In this document: one piece after another, positions 15,824 through 24,068 of the stretch
Layout: each line of letters begins with the position of its first letter
Position numbering within the stretch: the first letter of the stretch is position 1
Assembly: GCA_002354205.1 (NCBI GenBank)
Contig: DELD01000066.1
Coordinates: forward strand, 9,760 to 40,225
Length of the DNA: 30,466 nucleotides
Origin: Micavibrio sp. UBA2705
GTDB lineage: Bacteria; Pseudomonadota; Alphaproteobacteria; Micavibrionales; Micavibrionaceae
Reading direction: 5' to 3'
Made by a program: the position numbers and the translations under genes
The notes under the pieces: generated by a model
What the model was told of the DNA's origin: nothing
Database searches by the model: none
Seen by the model: only the letters and a program-made list of their open reading frames with translations

Positions 15824-16927
15824 TTATTCTTCATTAATTGGCGGCGCGCCAGAGAAGAAGGACATAGGGTCAGAGGGGTCGCCCGCAGGAGGCGCAGCAT
15901 CTTCAGCAGGCGCAGCTTGCGCTGGCGGCGTAGCTGGCGAAACATCCGGAGGCGCTGCACTTGCAGGCTGTACAGGCGCTGTAACGTCAACACCCGCAGC
16001 AGCAGGCGGCGCAGTAACATCAGCAGCGGCAACTGGCGGCGCGACAGCCGCAGCGGGCGGCGGTGCGCTAGGCGCTATCCCGCCATCACCGCCTGCGCCA
16101 ACATTACCCGCAGGCACTAACGCGCCAACGACAGCTTCAAGCATAGAAAGGCGCTTATCAAAAGCCCCCCAAATACCATCCATAGAAATATTTTGCGCCA
16201 TCATCTTTTGCTGATCACCTGACGACATAAGCTGGGTCATTTCCGCAAAATGGCACTGCGCATATGTATTCGCCGCGACTTTCAAAATCGAAACTTCAAC
16301 CGCTTTAGCTTGCTCAGGGTTGGCCTGCACATATAAACGCGCACGAAAACCTTGCGCGACGCCTGTTAGGCGCTGAACAATCTCCTTCATAAGCTGCTCT
16401 TCTTGGCGACCAAAAGGAAACGCCGCAACGGCATTGACCACGGGGATTAACGCCGCAGAATAATGCACAGCCGCATAATCCAATACAGGCAGTGCTTTTG
16501 AACGCTCACTATCCGCAGCGCCGAGTGCCTGCGCAGCATCATGACCTGTTTCAAAATTTTCAGAGAAAGCGACGACAGATTGCACGACTTTTTCAAGACG
16601 CTGCAATTCGGTATCGCCAGGAATACGCCCTGTCATACCATATAAATTAGCAATCACTGAGCTTGATAGCGCCGTCATGCCAAGGCGCGCCGCATCAGCG
16701 CGGCTCTCTGTGGGCTCATTAATGTCAAAACTACGGAACAGCATTAGGCCAAGCTCTGTTGATTTACCCAGCAGCTCCGCGATCAAGCGCGCTTGCGATT
16801 CATCAGAAGGCGTGCCTTGTACGCGTCCCATGGCTTGCTTTTGGCGTTCAACTTCGCTGACGGCAGCAATGATAGGCATTCCTAATTTTTCAACGATCTG
16901 TGCGATCATATCTGAAGATTGTGACAT
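15824..16927 (-). CDS. Hypothetical protein with helical body and Pro/Ala-rich tail
   Basis: 367 residues, family not recognised. Residues 1-280 look mostly alpha-helical and soluble (e.g. QARLIAELLGKSTELGLMLFRSF and VVNAVAAFPFGRQEEQLMKEI region). From about 285 to 350 the chain is a long Pro/Ala/Val low-complexity linker. It ends in a short possible docking peptide, DPMSFFSGAPPINEE. No signal peptide is seen, so it is probably cytoplasmic, unlike its three operon neighbours. The upstream ribosome site is weak (TAGG). Its position between the DsbC/G-like and transglycosylase genes implies a role in the same envelope machine. A regulatory or chaperone-like component is possible, but nothing specific can be assigned. 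Confidence 0.78.
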   Translation of the reverse strand: MSQSSDMIAQIVEKLGMPIIAAVSEVERQKQAMGRVQGTPSDESQARLIAELLGKSTELGLMLFRSFDINEPTESRADAARLGMTALSSSVIANLYGMTGRIPGDTELQRLEKVVQSVVAFSENFETGHDAAQALGAADSERSKALPVLDYAAVHYSAALIPVVNAVAAFPFGRQEEQLMKEIVQRLTGVAQGFRARLYVQANPEQAKAVEVSILKVAANTYAQCHFAEMTQLMSSGDQQKMMAQNISMDGIWGAFDKRLSMLEAVVGALVPAGNVGAGGDGGIAPSAPPPAAAVAPPVAAADVTAPPAAAGVDVTAPVQPASAAPPDVSPATPPAQAAPAEDAAPPAGDPSDPMSFFSGAPPINEE

Positions 16928-16985
16928 CGTGTTTTAAAACCTACATTATTTATATTTATCACATTAAAACCAAATTCGCCGCGCG

Positions 16986-17909
16986 TTATGGTAGGTCGTT
17001 AATAATGCTCTCAAGGCGCGAAGGCGCGCCCTTCACTATTTTGACCTTATTAGACGCATCACGATAAACAGTAAACGGCGTAACATCAAAGCCCCAACCA
17101 CGCATAATATCAATATTCAGCTCAACGCCGTCTGTATTAAATGTGTCGCTGATAGGCAGCGCATCTTTATCACCATCCAAGTGCTTATAATAACGCTCTT
17201 CCGCGTCAGGCGCGCTTAGCAAGAATGCCGCCTGCTTTAAGCTTTCTTCATTCATTAAGCCTACCGGAATAACACGAAGCTGTATCATGCCGCGCTTCAG
17301 AAAACCACGGCGAAGGTCGTTAACAAATTCATGACAATGCGGGCATTGTGGGTCAACGAAGCTATAAACAACCGGCGCGTTTTTATCGCCCAGCGCAACC
17401 CAGTTGCTGTTCTCAATCGTTAAAAACAACTGTTCAGACGGTGAAAGCGCCGCATAATCACTTGCGCTTGGTTTATTAGATGCTTTAACGACAGCGCTAG
17501 CGCCATTATTACTAACGCCCCCTGCCCCAGCACCATCGCTAGGCATATCTGTCGCTATACCGCCAGAAAACTGTGAGATAAAGTCTTTTTCTGTCGATTC
17601 AAGGCGTTTTAACTGCGCTGCGGTTACAAGCTCGCCGCTGTTTTTATAAAGCACGCCTGAGAGCAGTGCCTTGTTATCAGGCGTTGCATAAAAGAATTGC
17701 TGCGTACCCTTAAGCACAACAAGCCAGCCATCTAAGCCCAAATCATTACCAAGGTAACGCACTTGCGCCCCCTCTTCCGCCAGAGAGCTTAACGGCCCTG
17801 GCATTGCCGGCGTTGAATCTGCATGCGCCCCAGCGCTAAAAAGCAGCGTAGCGACAGAAAATACAGCCAAAGCAAAGGAAGAAAAACGATGTAGTGAGCC
17901 TGAAAACAT
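16986..17909 (-). CDS. Periplasmic thiol:disulfide oxidoreductase, DsbC/DsbG-like
   Basis: 307 residues. Signal peptide (1-30, core FALAVFSVATLLFSAGAHA). An N-terminal region 40-110 could be a DsbC-like dimerisation domain, followed by a Gly/Ser/Asn-rich linker (120-150). The thioredoxin-fold domain has active site Cys189-Pro-His-Cys192 in FVDPQCPHCHEF and the cis-Pro stretch VTPFTVYRD. By family it isomerises or reduces wrongly paired disulfides in exported proteins. DsbC-like proteins are common members of IncI-type and Dot/Icm-related type IV secretion loci. First gene of the operon, 55 bases downstream of a TTAACA/TATACT promoter; the 5' leader contains no strong Shine-Dalgarno. Confidence 0.9.
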   Translation of the reverse strand: MFSGSLHRFSSFALAVFSVATLLFSAGAHADSTPAMPGPLSSLAEEGAQVRYLGNDLGLDGWLVVLKGTQQFFYATPDNKALLSGVLYKNSGELVTAAQLKRLESTEKDFISQFSGGIATDMPSDGAGAGGVSNNGASAVVKASNKPSASDYAALSPSEQLFLTIENSNWVALGDKNAPVVYSFVDPQCPHCHEFVNDLRRGFLKRGMIQLRVIPVGLMNEESLKQAAFLLSAPDAEERYYKHLDGDKDALPISDTFNTDGVELNIDIMRGWGFDVTPFTVYRDASNKVKIVKGAPSRLESIINDLP

Positions 17910-17964
17910 TTCTAAATACCTATAATTTAAGTTTCGCTAACACCAATATATATCAGCGCAAAAT

Positions 17965-17993
17965 AGTATAGCGTCATAAAGCGCCCTTGTTAA
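17965..17993 (-). promoter_or_regulatory. Sigma70-like promoter of the envelope (DsbC/G-SLT-TcpQ-like) operon
   Basis: On the minus strand, -35 TTAACA (17988-17993) and -10 TATACT (17965-17970) are spaced 17 bases, with the expected start about 48 bases before the ATG at 17909. Confidence 0.65.
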
Positions 17994-18067
17994 CCAAAGT
18001 TTTGTTAAAAAAACATGGTTATGCCTGCATCCACATATATTCACATATACAAGCCTTCACAAAACAT

Positions 18068-18089
18068 GCTTAGACGAAGCTTAGACGAA
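18068..18089. repeat. 11-bp tandem duplication at the 3' end of the FIST gene
   Basis: GCTTAGACGAA occurs twice head to tail (18068-18078 and 18079-18089). The distal copy carries the last codons and stop of the FIST gene, so the stop region has been duplicated downstream without altering the protein. Confidence 0.8.
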
Positions 18090-19274
18090 CAAAGTGATCT
18101 GTGCTGTGAAATTATATAGACTATGATGTGAAATTTCGCCAGAAGAATAAAACCCTGCAAGCGGGATATCGCCAATTATTTCCTTAATCAAGGTCAGCTC
18201 GATCTGTGTATCGGCAGGGTCAAGGCGCGATGCGTTAGAAATATAAACGCCGCCCTTAATTGAGCCGAGCGTCCCCTCTGCCTGCAGGCGGCTACGCAGC
18301 GCCATTAATTTCTTTGCCAAATCCATTTTCAATGCCGCAGAATCGCGAATAACGAAAGATACATACTCACCCTCCGCAGCGACATGCGCCGCGCTAACCC
18401 AGCCTTTATCTTCGCTACAGCCAGATAACGCCTTTACCGAGCGCCCCGTAATGTCGTTATTATAATAACGAAAGGCCATTTGAATTTCTGCGGGCATTTC
18501 TGGCAAATACGCCATTAATGCATCCAAGCGCTGCCCCGCATAATCCTCCTCATCCGCAAGGCGCGTAGAAAGCCATGATGACAAATCATCCGCCAGAACA
18601 TTCGCCGCGCTTTTTCCACCCAGCTCAAAAATTGCATTTTTCTGACACGATGTGATTTTATGCTCCGCCCCCATGGCCGAAAACCCTTCAAATAAAGCGG
18701 AGACCAGAGGTATATTTTGTGAAAAAAAGCAGCCCGAAAGCATATCGTCTTTTTTATTATGGCTGAACACGTTATGCGCCCCGCGCGCCGAAGATAGCCC
18801 GCCCGTCATAAAGCACATGGTTTGTTCGTATAAATTTGTAAGCGCCATTTGCGGCGGATAACCTGTTTCGGGGTGAAGGTAAACATGTGCGGTTTGCGCC
18901 CCCAGCGCCTTATGCGAATCAGCAATGCGCGCCAAATCAGCTTGGTAATTTTCCTGTGACGCACCAATCACCGCGAAATCATCTGCGGCGACATGCATTA
19001 GCAGGCAAGATGCGGCGGGGCGGTCGGCATATACCCCCGCATCAGAGAGTATCGCGCTGCCGGTTACCCCGACCCAAAATGGCACAGAGGTAATAGAACG
19101 CAGCAATTCAACAATACTTTGCGCATCGCGTGATAATTTATCGGTTATATAGAGTAAACCAAGGTTAGGCGGTTTTTTAGCCGCATCAATCTTTGGCGAT
19201 AATGACGTCACTAAGCCCTTGACCACACCGCGCCAGTCTTGATCTGCTGCCCTTGCCGTTATAAATTCATTCAT
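18081..19274 (-). CDS. FIST domain protein (FIST_N plus FIST_C)
   Basis: 397 residues. The FIST sensory module is an intracellular domain, proposed to bind small ligands such as amino acids, often placed next to chemotaxis or kinase genes. FIST_N features are seen around residues 40-115 (LGLLYITDKLS, VGVTGSAIL, LLMHVAADDFAVIGA). FIST_C features follow (AFRYYNNDITGRSV, and near the C-terminus GGVYISNASRL, DIPLAGFYSSGEI, ITLFV). No kinase or methyl-accepting domain is fused to it, and no signalling gene adjoins it, so a partner is unknown. The protein ends exactly at the conserved FIST_C terminus. It is transcribed away from the L,D-transpeptidase gene across a 274-base divergent gap. Confidence 0.88.
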   Translation of the reverse strand: MNEFITARAADQDWRGVVKGLVTSLSPKIDAAKKPPNLGLLYITDKLSRDAQSIVELLRSITSVPFWVGVTGSAILSDAGVYADRPAASCLLMHVAADDFAVIGASQENYQADLARIADSHKALGAQTAHVYLHPETGYPPQMALTNLYEQTMCFMTGGLSSARGAHNVFSHNKKDDMLSGCFFSQNIPLVSALFEGFSAMGAEHKITSCQKNAIFELGGKSAANVLADDLSSWLSTRLADEEDYAGQRLDALMAYLPEMPAEIQMAFRYYNNDITGRSVKALSGCSEDKGWVSAAHVAAEGEYVSFVIRDSAALKMDLAKKLMALRSRLQAEGTLGSIKGGVYISNASRLDPADTQIELTLIKEIIGDIPLAGFYSSGEISHHSLYNFTAQITLFV

Positions 19275-19548
19275 CGCATAAATTTCTTATCATGATTGCT
19301 ATTCTTCTTACATTTTACGCCAAAATGATGAATACATTAAAAATACTTTGCGAGAAAGGCTGATCAAATCCGTGCACCATCATAACTGCGCATTTTAAAA
19401 AAATCACAAAAAACGCAGCTTTTCTGCTATAGTTTAAATCAATTTAGGCTTGTAATACATAAAAAGCCGAGATACATAGTTAATCAGATAAACAATACAG
19501 CGTTTTTAAGCCCCGCCCGCAACGAACCAAGAAGCGATATAATCTAAA
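19275..19548. promoter_or_regulatory. Divergent intergenic region between FIST and L,D-transpeptidase genes
   Basis: 274 AT-rich bases with no supported gene. For the plus strand, TGC-TATAGT (-10 at 19428-19433) forms an extended -10 element about 110 bases before the transpeptidase ATG, without a good -35. A small hairpin GCAG-CTTTT-CTGC overlaps it. No clear minus-strand promoter was recognised. Confidence 0.4.
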
Positions 19549-20754
19549 ATGCAAAATTTCACAGCAGCATTAAGCCTTTTATTGATTAGCCTGTATACTG
19601 CGCAAGGCGCACAGGCATCAACCATTCCTGCAGATATTGCATCTGAGATAGAGGCAAAAGCGAAAAAAACACAAAAAAAAGCAAAGCCTACAGCTATCAC
19701 AAAGACAGCAGAAACAGAGGCATCTGATAAAGCGCTCAAAAAAGAAACCAAGAACCTCTATAAGCGCGACTATATTGGCAATACAGAAAAATACGAGGCG
19801 AAATACGAAGACACACTGATTCACCTTGCGCGCAAAAATAATCTCGGCTTTATAGAGATTCGCTCCGCCAACCCACATCTTGACCCGTGGATACCTGGCG
19901 AGGGCGCTGAAATCATCCTGCCCAAGCGACATTTATTGCCAAATGCGCCAAAAAGCGGCGTAGTGATTAACCTTGCGGAAATGCGCCTTTATATTTTTGA
20001 TGATGCAGGTAACGCACCGCGTACATTCCCCATTGGTGTAGGGCGCGAAGGCCTGCGCACCCCAATAGGCAGTACTTCTGTTGTCCGCAAAGCCATTGGG
20101 CCAAGCTGGCGCCCAACGCCCCGTATGCGTAAAGAAGATCCATCATTACCTGAAGTCATACATGCCGGCCCTGATAATCCATTAGGAACGCATGCAATAT
20201 ATCTTGGCTGGCCGACCTATGCCATTCATGGTACCAACCGCCCTTATGGCATTGGTCGCCGCGTGAGTTCAGGCTGTATTCGCATGTATCCAGAAGCGAT
20301 TGTCAAAGCTTATGACCTGATCCCCAAAGGGGCTATGGTTACCGTTGTCGATCAAACCGTAAAAGTCGGCTGGGCAGATAATATGCTTTATATCGAGGCG
20401 AATGCAGGACAAGAGCTTTCAGATGAAATGGAACGCCTTGGCAAAGTCCCTGAACAAGACCTCACGAGTGATCAAATATCCTACATTAAAAGCAAAGCAG
20501 GAAAACGCGCCGCTGATATTGATTGGGACATTGCACAAAAAGCATATAATGCCCGCAGCGGCTACCCCGTGCCTATATTAAGCAAAGCACCAAAAGATAA
20601 AGAGAAAAGCGACATCATTGTCGCAGAAACAAAAGCAGAAAAAGCAGTAGAAGCGACAAAAAATGAAGAAAAAGAATCCTCTAACACAGAGGAGCCTGTC
20701 AGCATAAAAGAAGAAACGCAGGCGCGTGTCCTCAGCGCATCATATAACGATTAA
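19549..20754 (+). CDS. L,D-transpeptidase (ErfK/YbiS/YkuD family) with LysM-like region
   Basis: 401 residues. Signal peptide MQNFTAALSLLLISLYTAQGAQA. A Lys-rich linker (30-75) leads to a LysM-like segment (about 80-125: YEDTLIHLARKNNLGFIEIRSANPH region). The YkuD catalytic domain (about 130-285) has HGTNRPYGIGRR and the nucleophile motif SSGCIRMYPE with Cys near residue 242. A charged C-terminal tail rich in Lys/Glu (350-401) is unusual and may bind the wall or a partner. The enzyme makes 3-3 peptidoglycan crosslinks or attaches proteins to peptidoglycan in the periplasm. The ribosome site is weak (AAGAAG). It converges with the DUF1826-like gene. Confidence 0.94.
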   Translation: MQNFTAALSLLLISLYTAQGAQASTIPADIASEIEAKAKKTQKKAKPTAITKTAETEASDKALKKETKNLYKRDYIGNTEKYEAKYEDTLIHLARKNNLGFIEIRSANPHLDPWIPGEGAEIILPKRHLLPNAPKSGVVINLAEMRLYIFDDAGNAPRTFPIGVGREGLRTPIGSTSVVRKAIGPSWRPTPRMRKEDPSLPEVIHAGPDNPLGTHAIYLGWPTYAIHGTNRPYGIGRRVSSGCIRMYPEAIVKAYDLIPKGAMVTVVDQTVKVGWADNMLYIEANAGQELSDEMERLGKVPEQDLTSDQISYIKSKAGKRAADIDWDIAQKAYNARSGYPVPILSKAPKDKEKSDIIVAETKAEKAVEATKNEEKESSNTEEPVSIKEETQARVLSASYND

Positions 20755-20764
20755 TGAAGATAAA

Positions 20765-20786
20765 CTGCGCCTTTAAGCACGCGCAG
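20765..20786. terminator. Possible weak bidirectional terminator between convergent genes
   Basis: CTGCGC (20765-20770) / GCGCAG (20781-20786) with a 10-nt loop in the 18-base gap between the transpeptidase and the DUF1826-like gene, overlapping the latter's stop. T runs are poor on both sides. Confidence 0.3.
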
Positions 20787-21558
20787 GGAATAATGTGTCT
20801 CGTGTTGTCACATCCATTGTTTCAAAGTGGCGCTTACCTGTCCCTACGCCCATATCCTTAGAAGGCCATGTATGCGCCATGCCGCCCTTTTTACTCGGTA
20901 TCAAAAAACCAACATCCCATTGGTTTAAGACCCAAGCCGTGGCCGCGCGAGCATCTTTTAAACCGAGCTGTCCACCATAGCCCATGATCCCCACATGCTC
21001 TTCTTCCATGAACACAGTGCCCGCTCCGGCAACATTGCGGAAGATCCTGCATTCATTTGCATTGATAAGACGGTCACGGTGAAAAAAGCTTGTGTCTGAT
21101 GTTGTTTGCAAACGATCAAGACGCGAAAAACATTCTAAATCTGATGCCGCGTTAAATGCTTTCAAAAAATCAGATGTATACGCGTTATGGCTTTTCTTTG
21201 AAATATCATCAAAAACATGAGAACAGCCACGCATTGCATGCGCATCAATTTGCGCAAAATGCGTTTTCAAAAAATGCTCAACATTAATATCAGAAAGCTG
21301 TAGACCTTCACGAGCAAGGTTCACCTTGGTTTTCGCTTCACGCTTTTGTGTATAGCCTATGTGTTCCATCGGCTCGACCAGTGCCGTTTTTATATCCGCG
21401 GGGATCAAATCGCCTGCGCCCGCCCAAACAACAAGGCCAATACGCTCATCTTCTGAATGTCCAATCACCTGCGTCAGCGCTTCTGCAAAATTCTTTGCGC
21501 TGATAACCGCAATATCGACGGGCAACTCACTTTGTGTGCTTACTGTTTTAATTTTCAT
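20773..21558 (-). CDS. DUF1826-like hypothetical protein
   Basis: 261 residues. The stretch SFFHRDRLINANECRIFRNVAGAGTVF resembles the DUF1826 pattern in which a His-x-Asp pair precedes a Gly-Pro-Gly-Thr turn. A later GGMAHTWPS could supply the distal His, giving a potential His160-x-Asp162...His229 metal site. No signal peptide or membrane segment is seen. Several bacterial DUF1826 genes are reported in metal-homeostasis contexts, but here the neighbours (L,D-transpeptidase, serC) give no such hint. A strong promoter (TTGACA) of its own lies between it and serC. The family call is by eye and moderate; the function is unknown. Confidence 0.75.
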   Translation of the reverse strand: MKIKTVSTQSELPVDIAVISAKNFAEALTQVIGHSEDERIGLVVWAGAGDLIPADIKTALVEPMEHIGYTQKREAKTKVNLAREGLQLSDINVEHFLKTHFAQIDAHAMRGCSHVFDDISKKSHNAYTSDFLKAFNAASDLECFSRLDRLQTTSDTSFFHRDRLINANECRIFRNVAGAGTVFMEEEHVGIMGYGGQLGLKDARAATAWVLNQWDVGFLIPSKKGGMAHTWPSKDMGVGTGKRHFETMDVTTRDTLFPARA

Positions 21559-21602
21559 GACTGCGTACCTACCTATATGAAAGCCTATTAAAAACGCCTA
21601 TC

Positions 21603-21631
21603 AATTTACATAACATTGCAAGCTGTGTCAA
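21603..21631 (-). promoter_or_regulatory. Promoter of the DUF1826-like gene
   Basis: Minus-strand -35 TTGACA, a perfect consensus (21626-21631), with -10 TAAATT (21603-21608) and a 17-base spacer. The expected start is about 40 bases upstream of the ATG at 21558. Confidence 0.55.
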
Positions 21632-21670
21632 TATATTTTGTTTTCCTAATGCTGAGAATCAATAAAAACC

Positions 21671-22843
21671 TTAGAGCGTTGCCGTGCTATAGGTAGATTT
21701 TGCTGATTTATACGCCCAGTCGAGCCAAGGCGTCAGCATTACTAAATCTGATGATTCGATCGTTGTTCCGCCCCAAATACGCAACCCTGCAGGCGCGGCG
21801 CGGTATGATTTAATATCATAAGCGACGCCTTCACTATCGAGCGGTTTAATCATTTTTGTAATAAACGGCATTTTTTCATCTTCGCCAAGAGCATCAAACC
21901 ACGGATCTGAAATTTTCAGCGTAATCGATGTTGATGAGCGTATATGCGCATCCGCCGTCAAAAAATCAACCCAGTCGGTTTTTTCAACCCAATCTGCAAT
22001 AGCTTTTAAATTTGCATCACAGCGCGCAACGCTTGCTTTAACGCCGCCCAAAGAATCAACCCAGCGCAGCGCGTCAAGGCAGTCTTCTACCGCGAGCATA
22101 GATGGTGTGTTCAGTGTTTCACCGACAAACAACCCTTCATTAATTTTACCACCTTTTGTCATGCGGAAAATTTTAGGCAGCGGGCGTTCTGGCGTATAAG
22201 ATTCCAAGCGTTCAACCGCGCGCGGTGAAAGCACCAACATGCCGTGGGCCGCTTCGCCGCCAAGCACTTTTTGCCATGACCATGTGGTCACATCTAATTT
22301 TGACCAATCCATTTCATAAGCAAAAACGGCGGATGTCGCATCACAAAATGTCAACCCAGCGCGCGCTGCTTTCACCCAATCAAGGTTTGGCATTCGCGTT
22401 CCTGCGGTTGTACCATTATAAACAAAAACCGTATCGCGATCCGTATCAACGGCGGATAGATCAACCATCTCGCCATAACTGGCCTTATGCACGACCACAT
22501 CATCACATTTAAGGTGGTCTTGAATATCTTTTGCCCAATCCCCAGAAAAACTATCAGTGACGATGGTGTTCACACCGCGCGCGCCAAGCATCGACCACAG
22601 CGCCATTTCTATCGCGCCTGTATCGGATGCCGGTACAATCGCGATATAATAATCCGCCGGAATACCCAGCAAGCTGCGATGCAGCTCAATTACTTCTTTT
22701 AATTTCGCCTTACCTGGGGCTGCGCGATGCGAGCGTCCCAGTAAAGCGCCACTTAATGCATCAAGGCTCCAATTGGGGCGTTTAGAACAAGGTCCCGAAG
22801 AAAAATTCGGGTTATTGGGCTTTTGTGAGGGCTTTTGCAGCAT
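21671..22843 (-). CDS. serC: Phosphoserine aminotransferase
   Basis: 390 residues, the length of the alphaproteobacterial/Methanosarcina-type SerC rather than the ~360-residue E. coli type. A PLP enzyme converting 3-phosphohydroxypyruvate and glutamate to phosphoserine, the second step of serine synthesis. Seen: NPNFSSGPCSKRP, LLGRSHRAAPGKAKL, VPASDTGAIEMALWSML, FCDATSAVFAYEMDW, and PLP-binding Lys192 in WSWQKVLGGEAAHGML. The start ATG directly follows the stop of a small ORF with no gap, suggesting translational coupling. The next pathway enzyme, serB, is transcribed divergently from the same intergenic region. No serA is in the window. Confidence 0.96.
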   Translation of the reverse strand: MLQKPSQKPNNPNFSSGPCSKRPNWSLDALSGALLGRSHRAAPGKAKLKEVIELHRSLLGIPADYYIAIVPASDTGAIEMALWSMLGARGVNTIVTDSFSGDWAKDIQDHLKCDDVVVHKASYGEMVDLSAVDTDRDTVFVYNGTTAGTRMPNLDWVKAARAGLTFCDATSAVFAYEMDWSKLDVTTWSWQKVLGGEAAHGMLVLSPRAVERLESYTPERPLPKIFRMTKGGKINEGLFVGETLNTPSMLAVEDCLDALRWVDSLGGVKASVARCDANLKAIADWVEKTDWVDFLTADAHIRSSTSITLKISDPWFDALGEDEKMPFITKMIKPLDSEGVAYDIKSYRAAPAGLRIWGGTTIESSDLVMLTPWLDWAYKSAKSTYSTATL

Positions 22844-22999
22844 TTATACAGACTTTTTCAATGAGATTTTTGAACGTGATCCAACGGCAGGGGTTAACGG
22901 CATATCATTCGCCGCCTTAGTCTTTTCATCCATAGGGTGATTCATATTCGCTTTTGTATGTTTCAGTTTTTTAAATAAACCGCTGCTCACAATTGCCAT
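22844..22999 (-). CDS. 51-residue hypothetical protein abutting serC
   Basis: Basic, hydrophilic small protein (many Lys, Met, Ser) of no recognised family. An in-frame ATG nine codons earlier (23026) exists, but the ATG at 22999 has GGAGAG about 8 bases upstream and is preferred. Its stop codon is immediately followed by the serC ATG, so ribosomes finishing here could start serC. It lacks enrichment for serine codons that would mark a classical serine attenuator. It could be a real small protein or a translated leader of serC. Confidence 0.55.
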   Translation of the reverse strand: MAIVSSGLFKKLKHTKANMNHPMDEKTKAANDMPLTPAVGSRSKISLKKSV

Positions 23000-23131
23000 T
23001 AAGGACTCTCCAACCAGATAAACCATATGTTTAAGCTTTTACTATAGCCCTGCATATGATAAAGTTTTTGCATGTTTGATATGCACCTCACAATACCCAT
23101 TTAACCCTGTCATGTCTACACCAAATTACCC

Positions 23132-24031
23132 ATGAAATTTGCACTTATATTCGTCTCATCACCGACCAAAAAACTCAGCACGGCGCATTTGGCTCATGCC
23201 CAAAGCTTGCTTGCTGAGCTTGCTGTGCCTGAAACGGATATTCCGCCCAAATGGCTCGGTGCACATCGCGCGGCTGAGATTATTTTATTTGATAAGCTCA
23301 ATACCGATCAAATGGCCACGCTACGCGCCTATACAAACAGCCAAGAAATTGATGTTTTCTGCGTCAGCAATATAGATCGCGCCAAGCCCTTATTACTCGC
23401 TGATATGGATAGCACCATCGTCACCGATGAAACGCTTGATAATATCGCCGCGAAGGCAGGTATTGGCGAGCAAGTCGCCAAAATAACCGCAAGCGCCATG
23501 AACGGCGAGATTGATTTTATTGCCGCGCTGAATGCGCGCGTTGCCATGTTAAAGGGTCAGAACGTCTCTTTGCTTGCCGAAGTGTTAGAAGACACCACAT
23601 TAAGCGCTGGCGCAGAAATTCTTGTCCGCACTATGGCAAAGCACGGCGCAACATGCGTCCTTGTATCTGGCGGCTTCACATTCTTCACCGAACATATCGC
23701 TAGAAAATGCGGCTTTGCTTATAATCACGGTAATATTTTGGACATTAAGGACAATATTATACAAGGCAGCGTCACGCCGCCAATACTAGATAAGCATGCA
23801 AAAAAAGAGTTTCTAAATCATTATTTAGATAAGCTAAAAGTTAAAGCAAAGGACACGATTGCAGTCGGCGATGGCGCGAATGATTTAAACATGCTGCAAG
23901 CCGTAGGCACAGGTGTTGGCTATCATCCAAAACCAGCACTTGAACAAGCGCTGCAACATAATATAAAATATAGCGACCTTACGGCGCTTTTATATATCCA
24001 AGGCTATACAGAGGCCGAGTTCTTAAAGTAA
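23132..24031 (+). CDS. serB: Phosphoserine phosphatase
   Basis: 299 residues. HAD-family enzyme hydrolysing phosphoserine to serine, the last step of the pathway. The N-terminal ~85 residues form a small ACT-like domain typical of SerB. The catalytic domain has motif I DMDSTIVTDETLD (Asp91, Asp93), GEIDFIAALNARVAMLKG, motif II VSGGFTFFTEHIA, and motif IV AVGDGANDLNML. No Shine-Dalgarno precedes the ATG. A seven-codon ORF (23112-23135) ends in a TGA overlapping this ATG, which may couple initiation. It is divergent from serC, and the D1-like AAA+ gene follows after 37 bases, probably on the same transcript. Confidence 0.95.
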   Translation: MKFALIFVSSPTKKLSTAHLAHAQSLLAELAVPETDIPPKWLGAHRAAEIILFDKLNTDQMATLRAYTNSQEIDVFCVSNIDRAKPLLLADMDSTIVTDETLDNIAAKAGIGEQVAKITASAMNGEIDFIAALNARVAMLKGQNVSLLAEVLEDTTLSAGAEILVRTMAKHGATCVLVSGGFTFFTEHIARKCGFAYNHGNILDIKDNIIQGSVTPPILDKHAKKEFLNHYLDKLKVKAKDTIAVGDGANDLNMLQAVGTGVGYHPKPALEQALQHNIKYSDLTALLYIQGYTEAEFLK

Positions 24032-24068
24032 ACACAATAATAGTAACACTGCAGAAAGATAAGACATT

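Noticed and set aside
16009..16068. Repetitive GC-rich stretch as a possible repeat array
   Set aside because: It is coding low complexity (Pro/Ala/Val linker) without regular unit length or spacers, so neither CRISPR nor a designed repeat.
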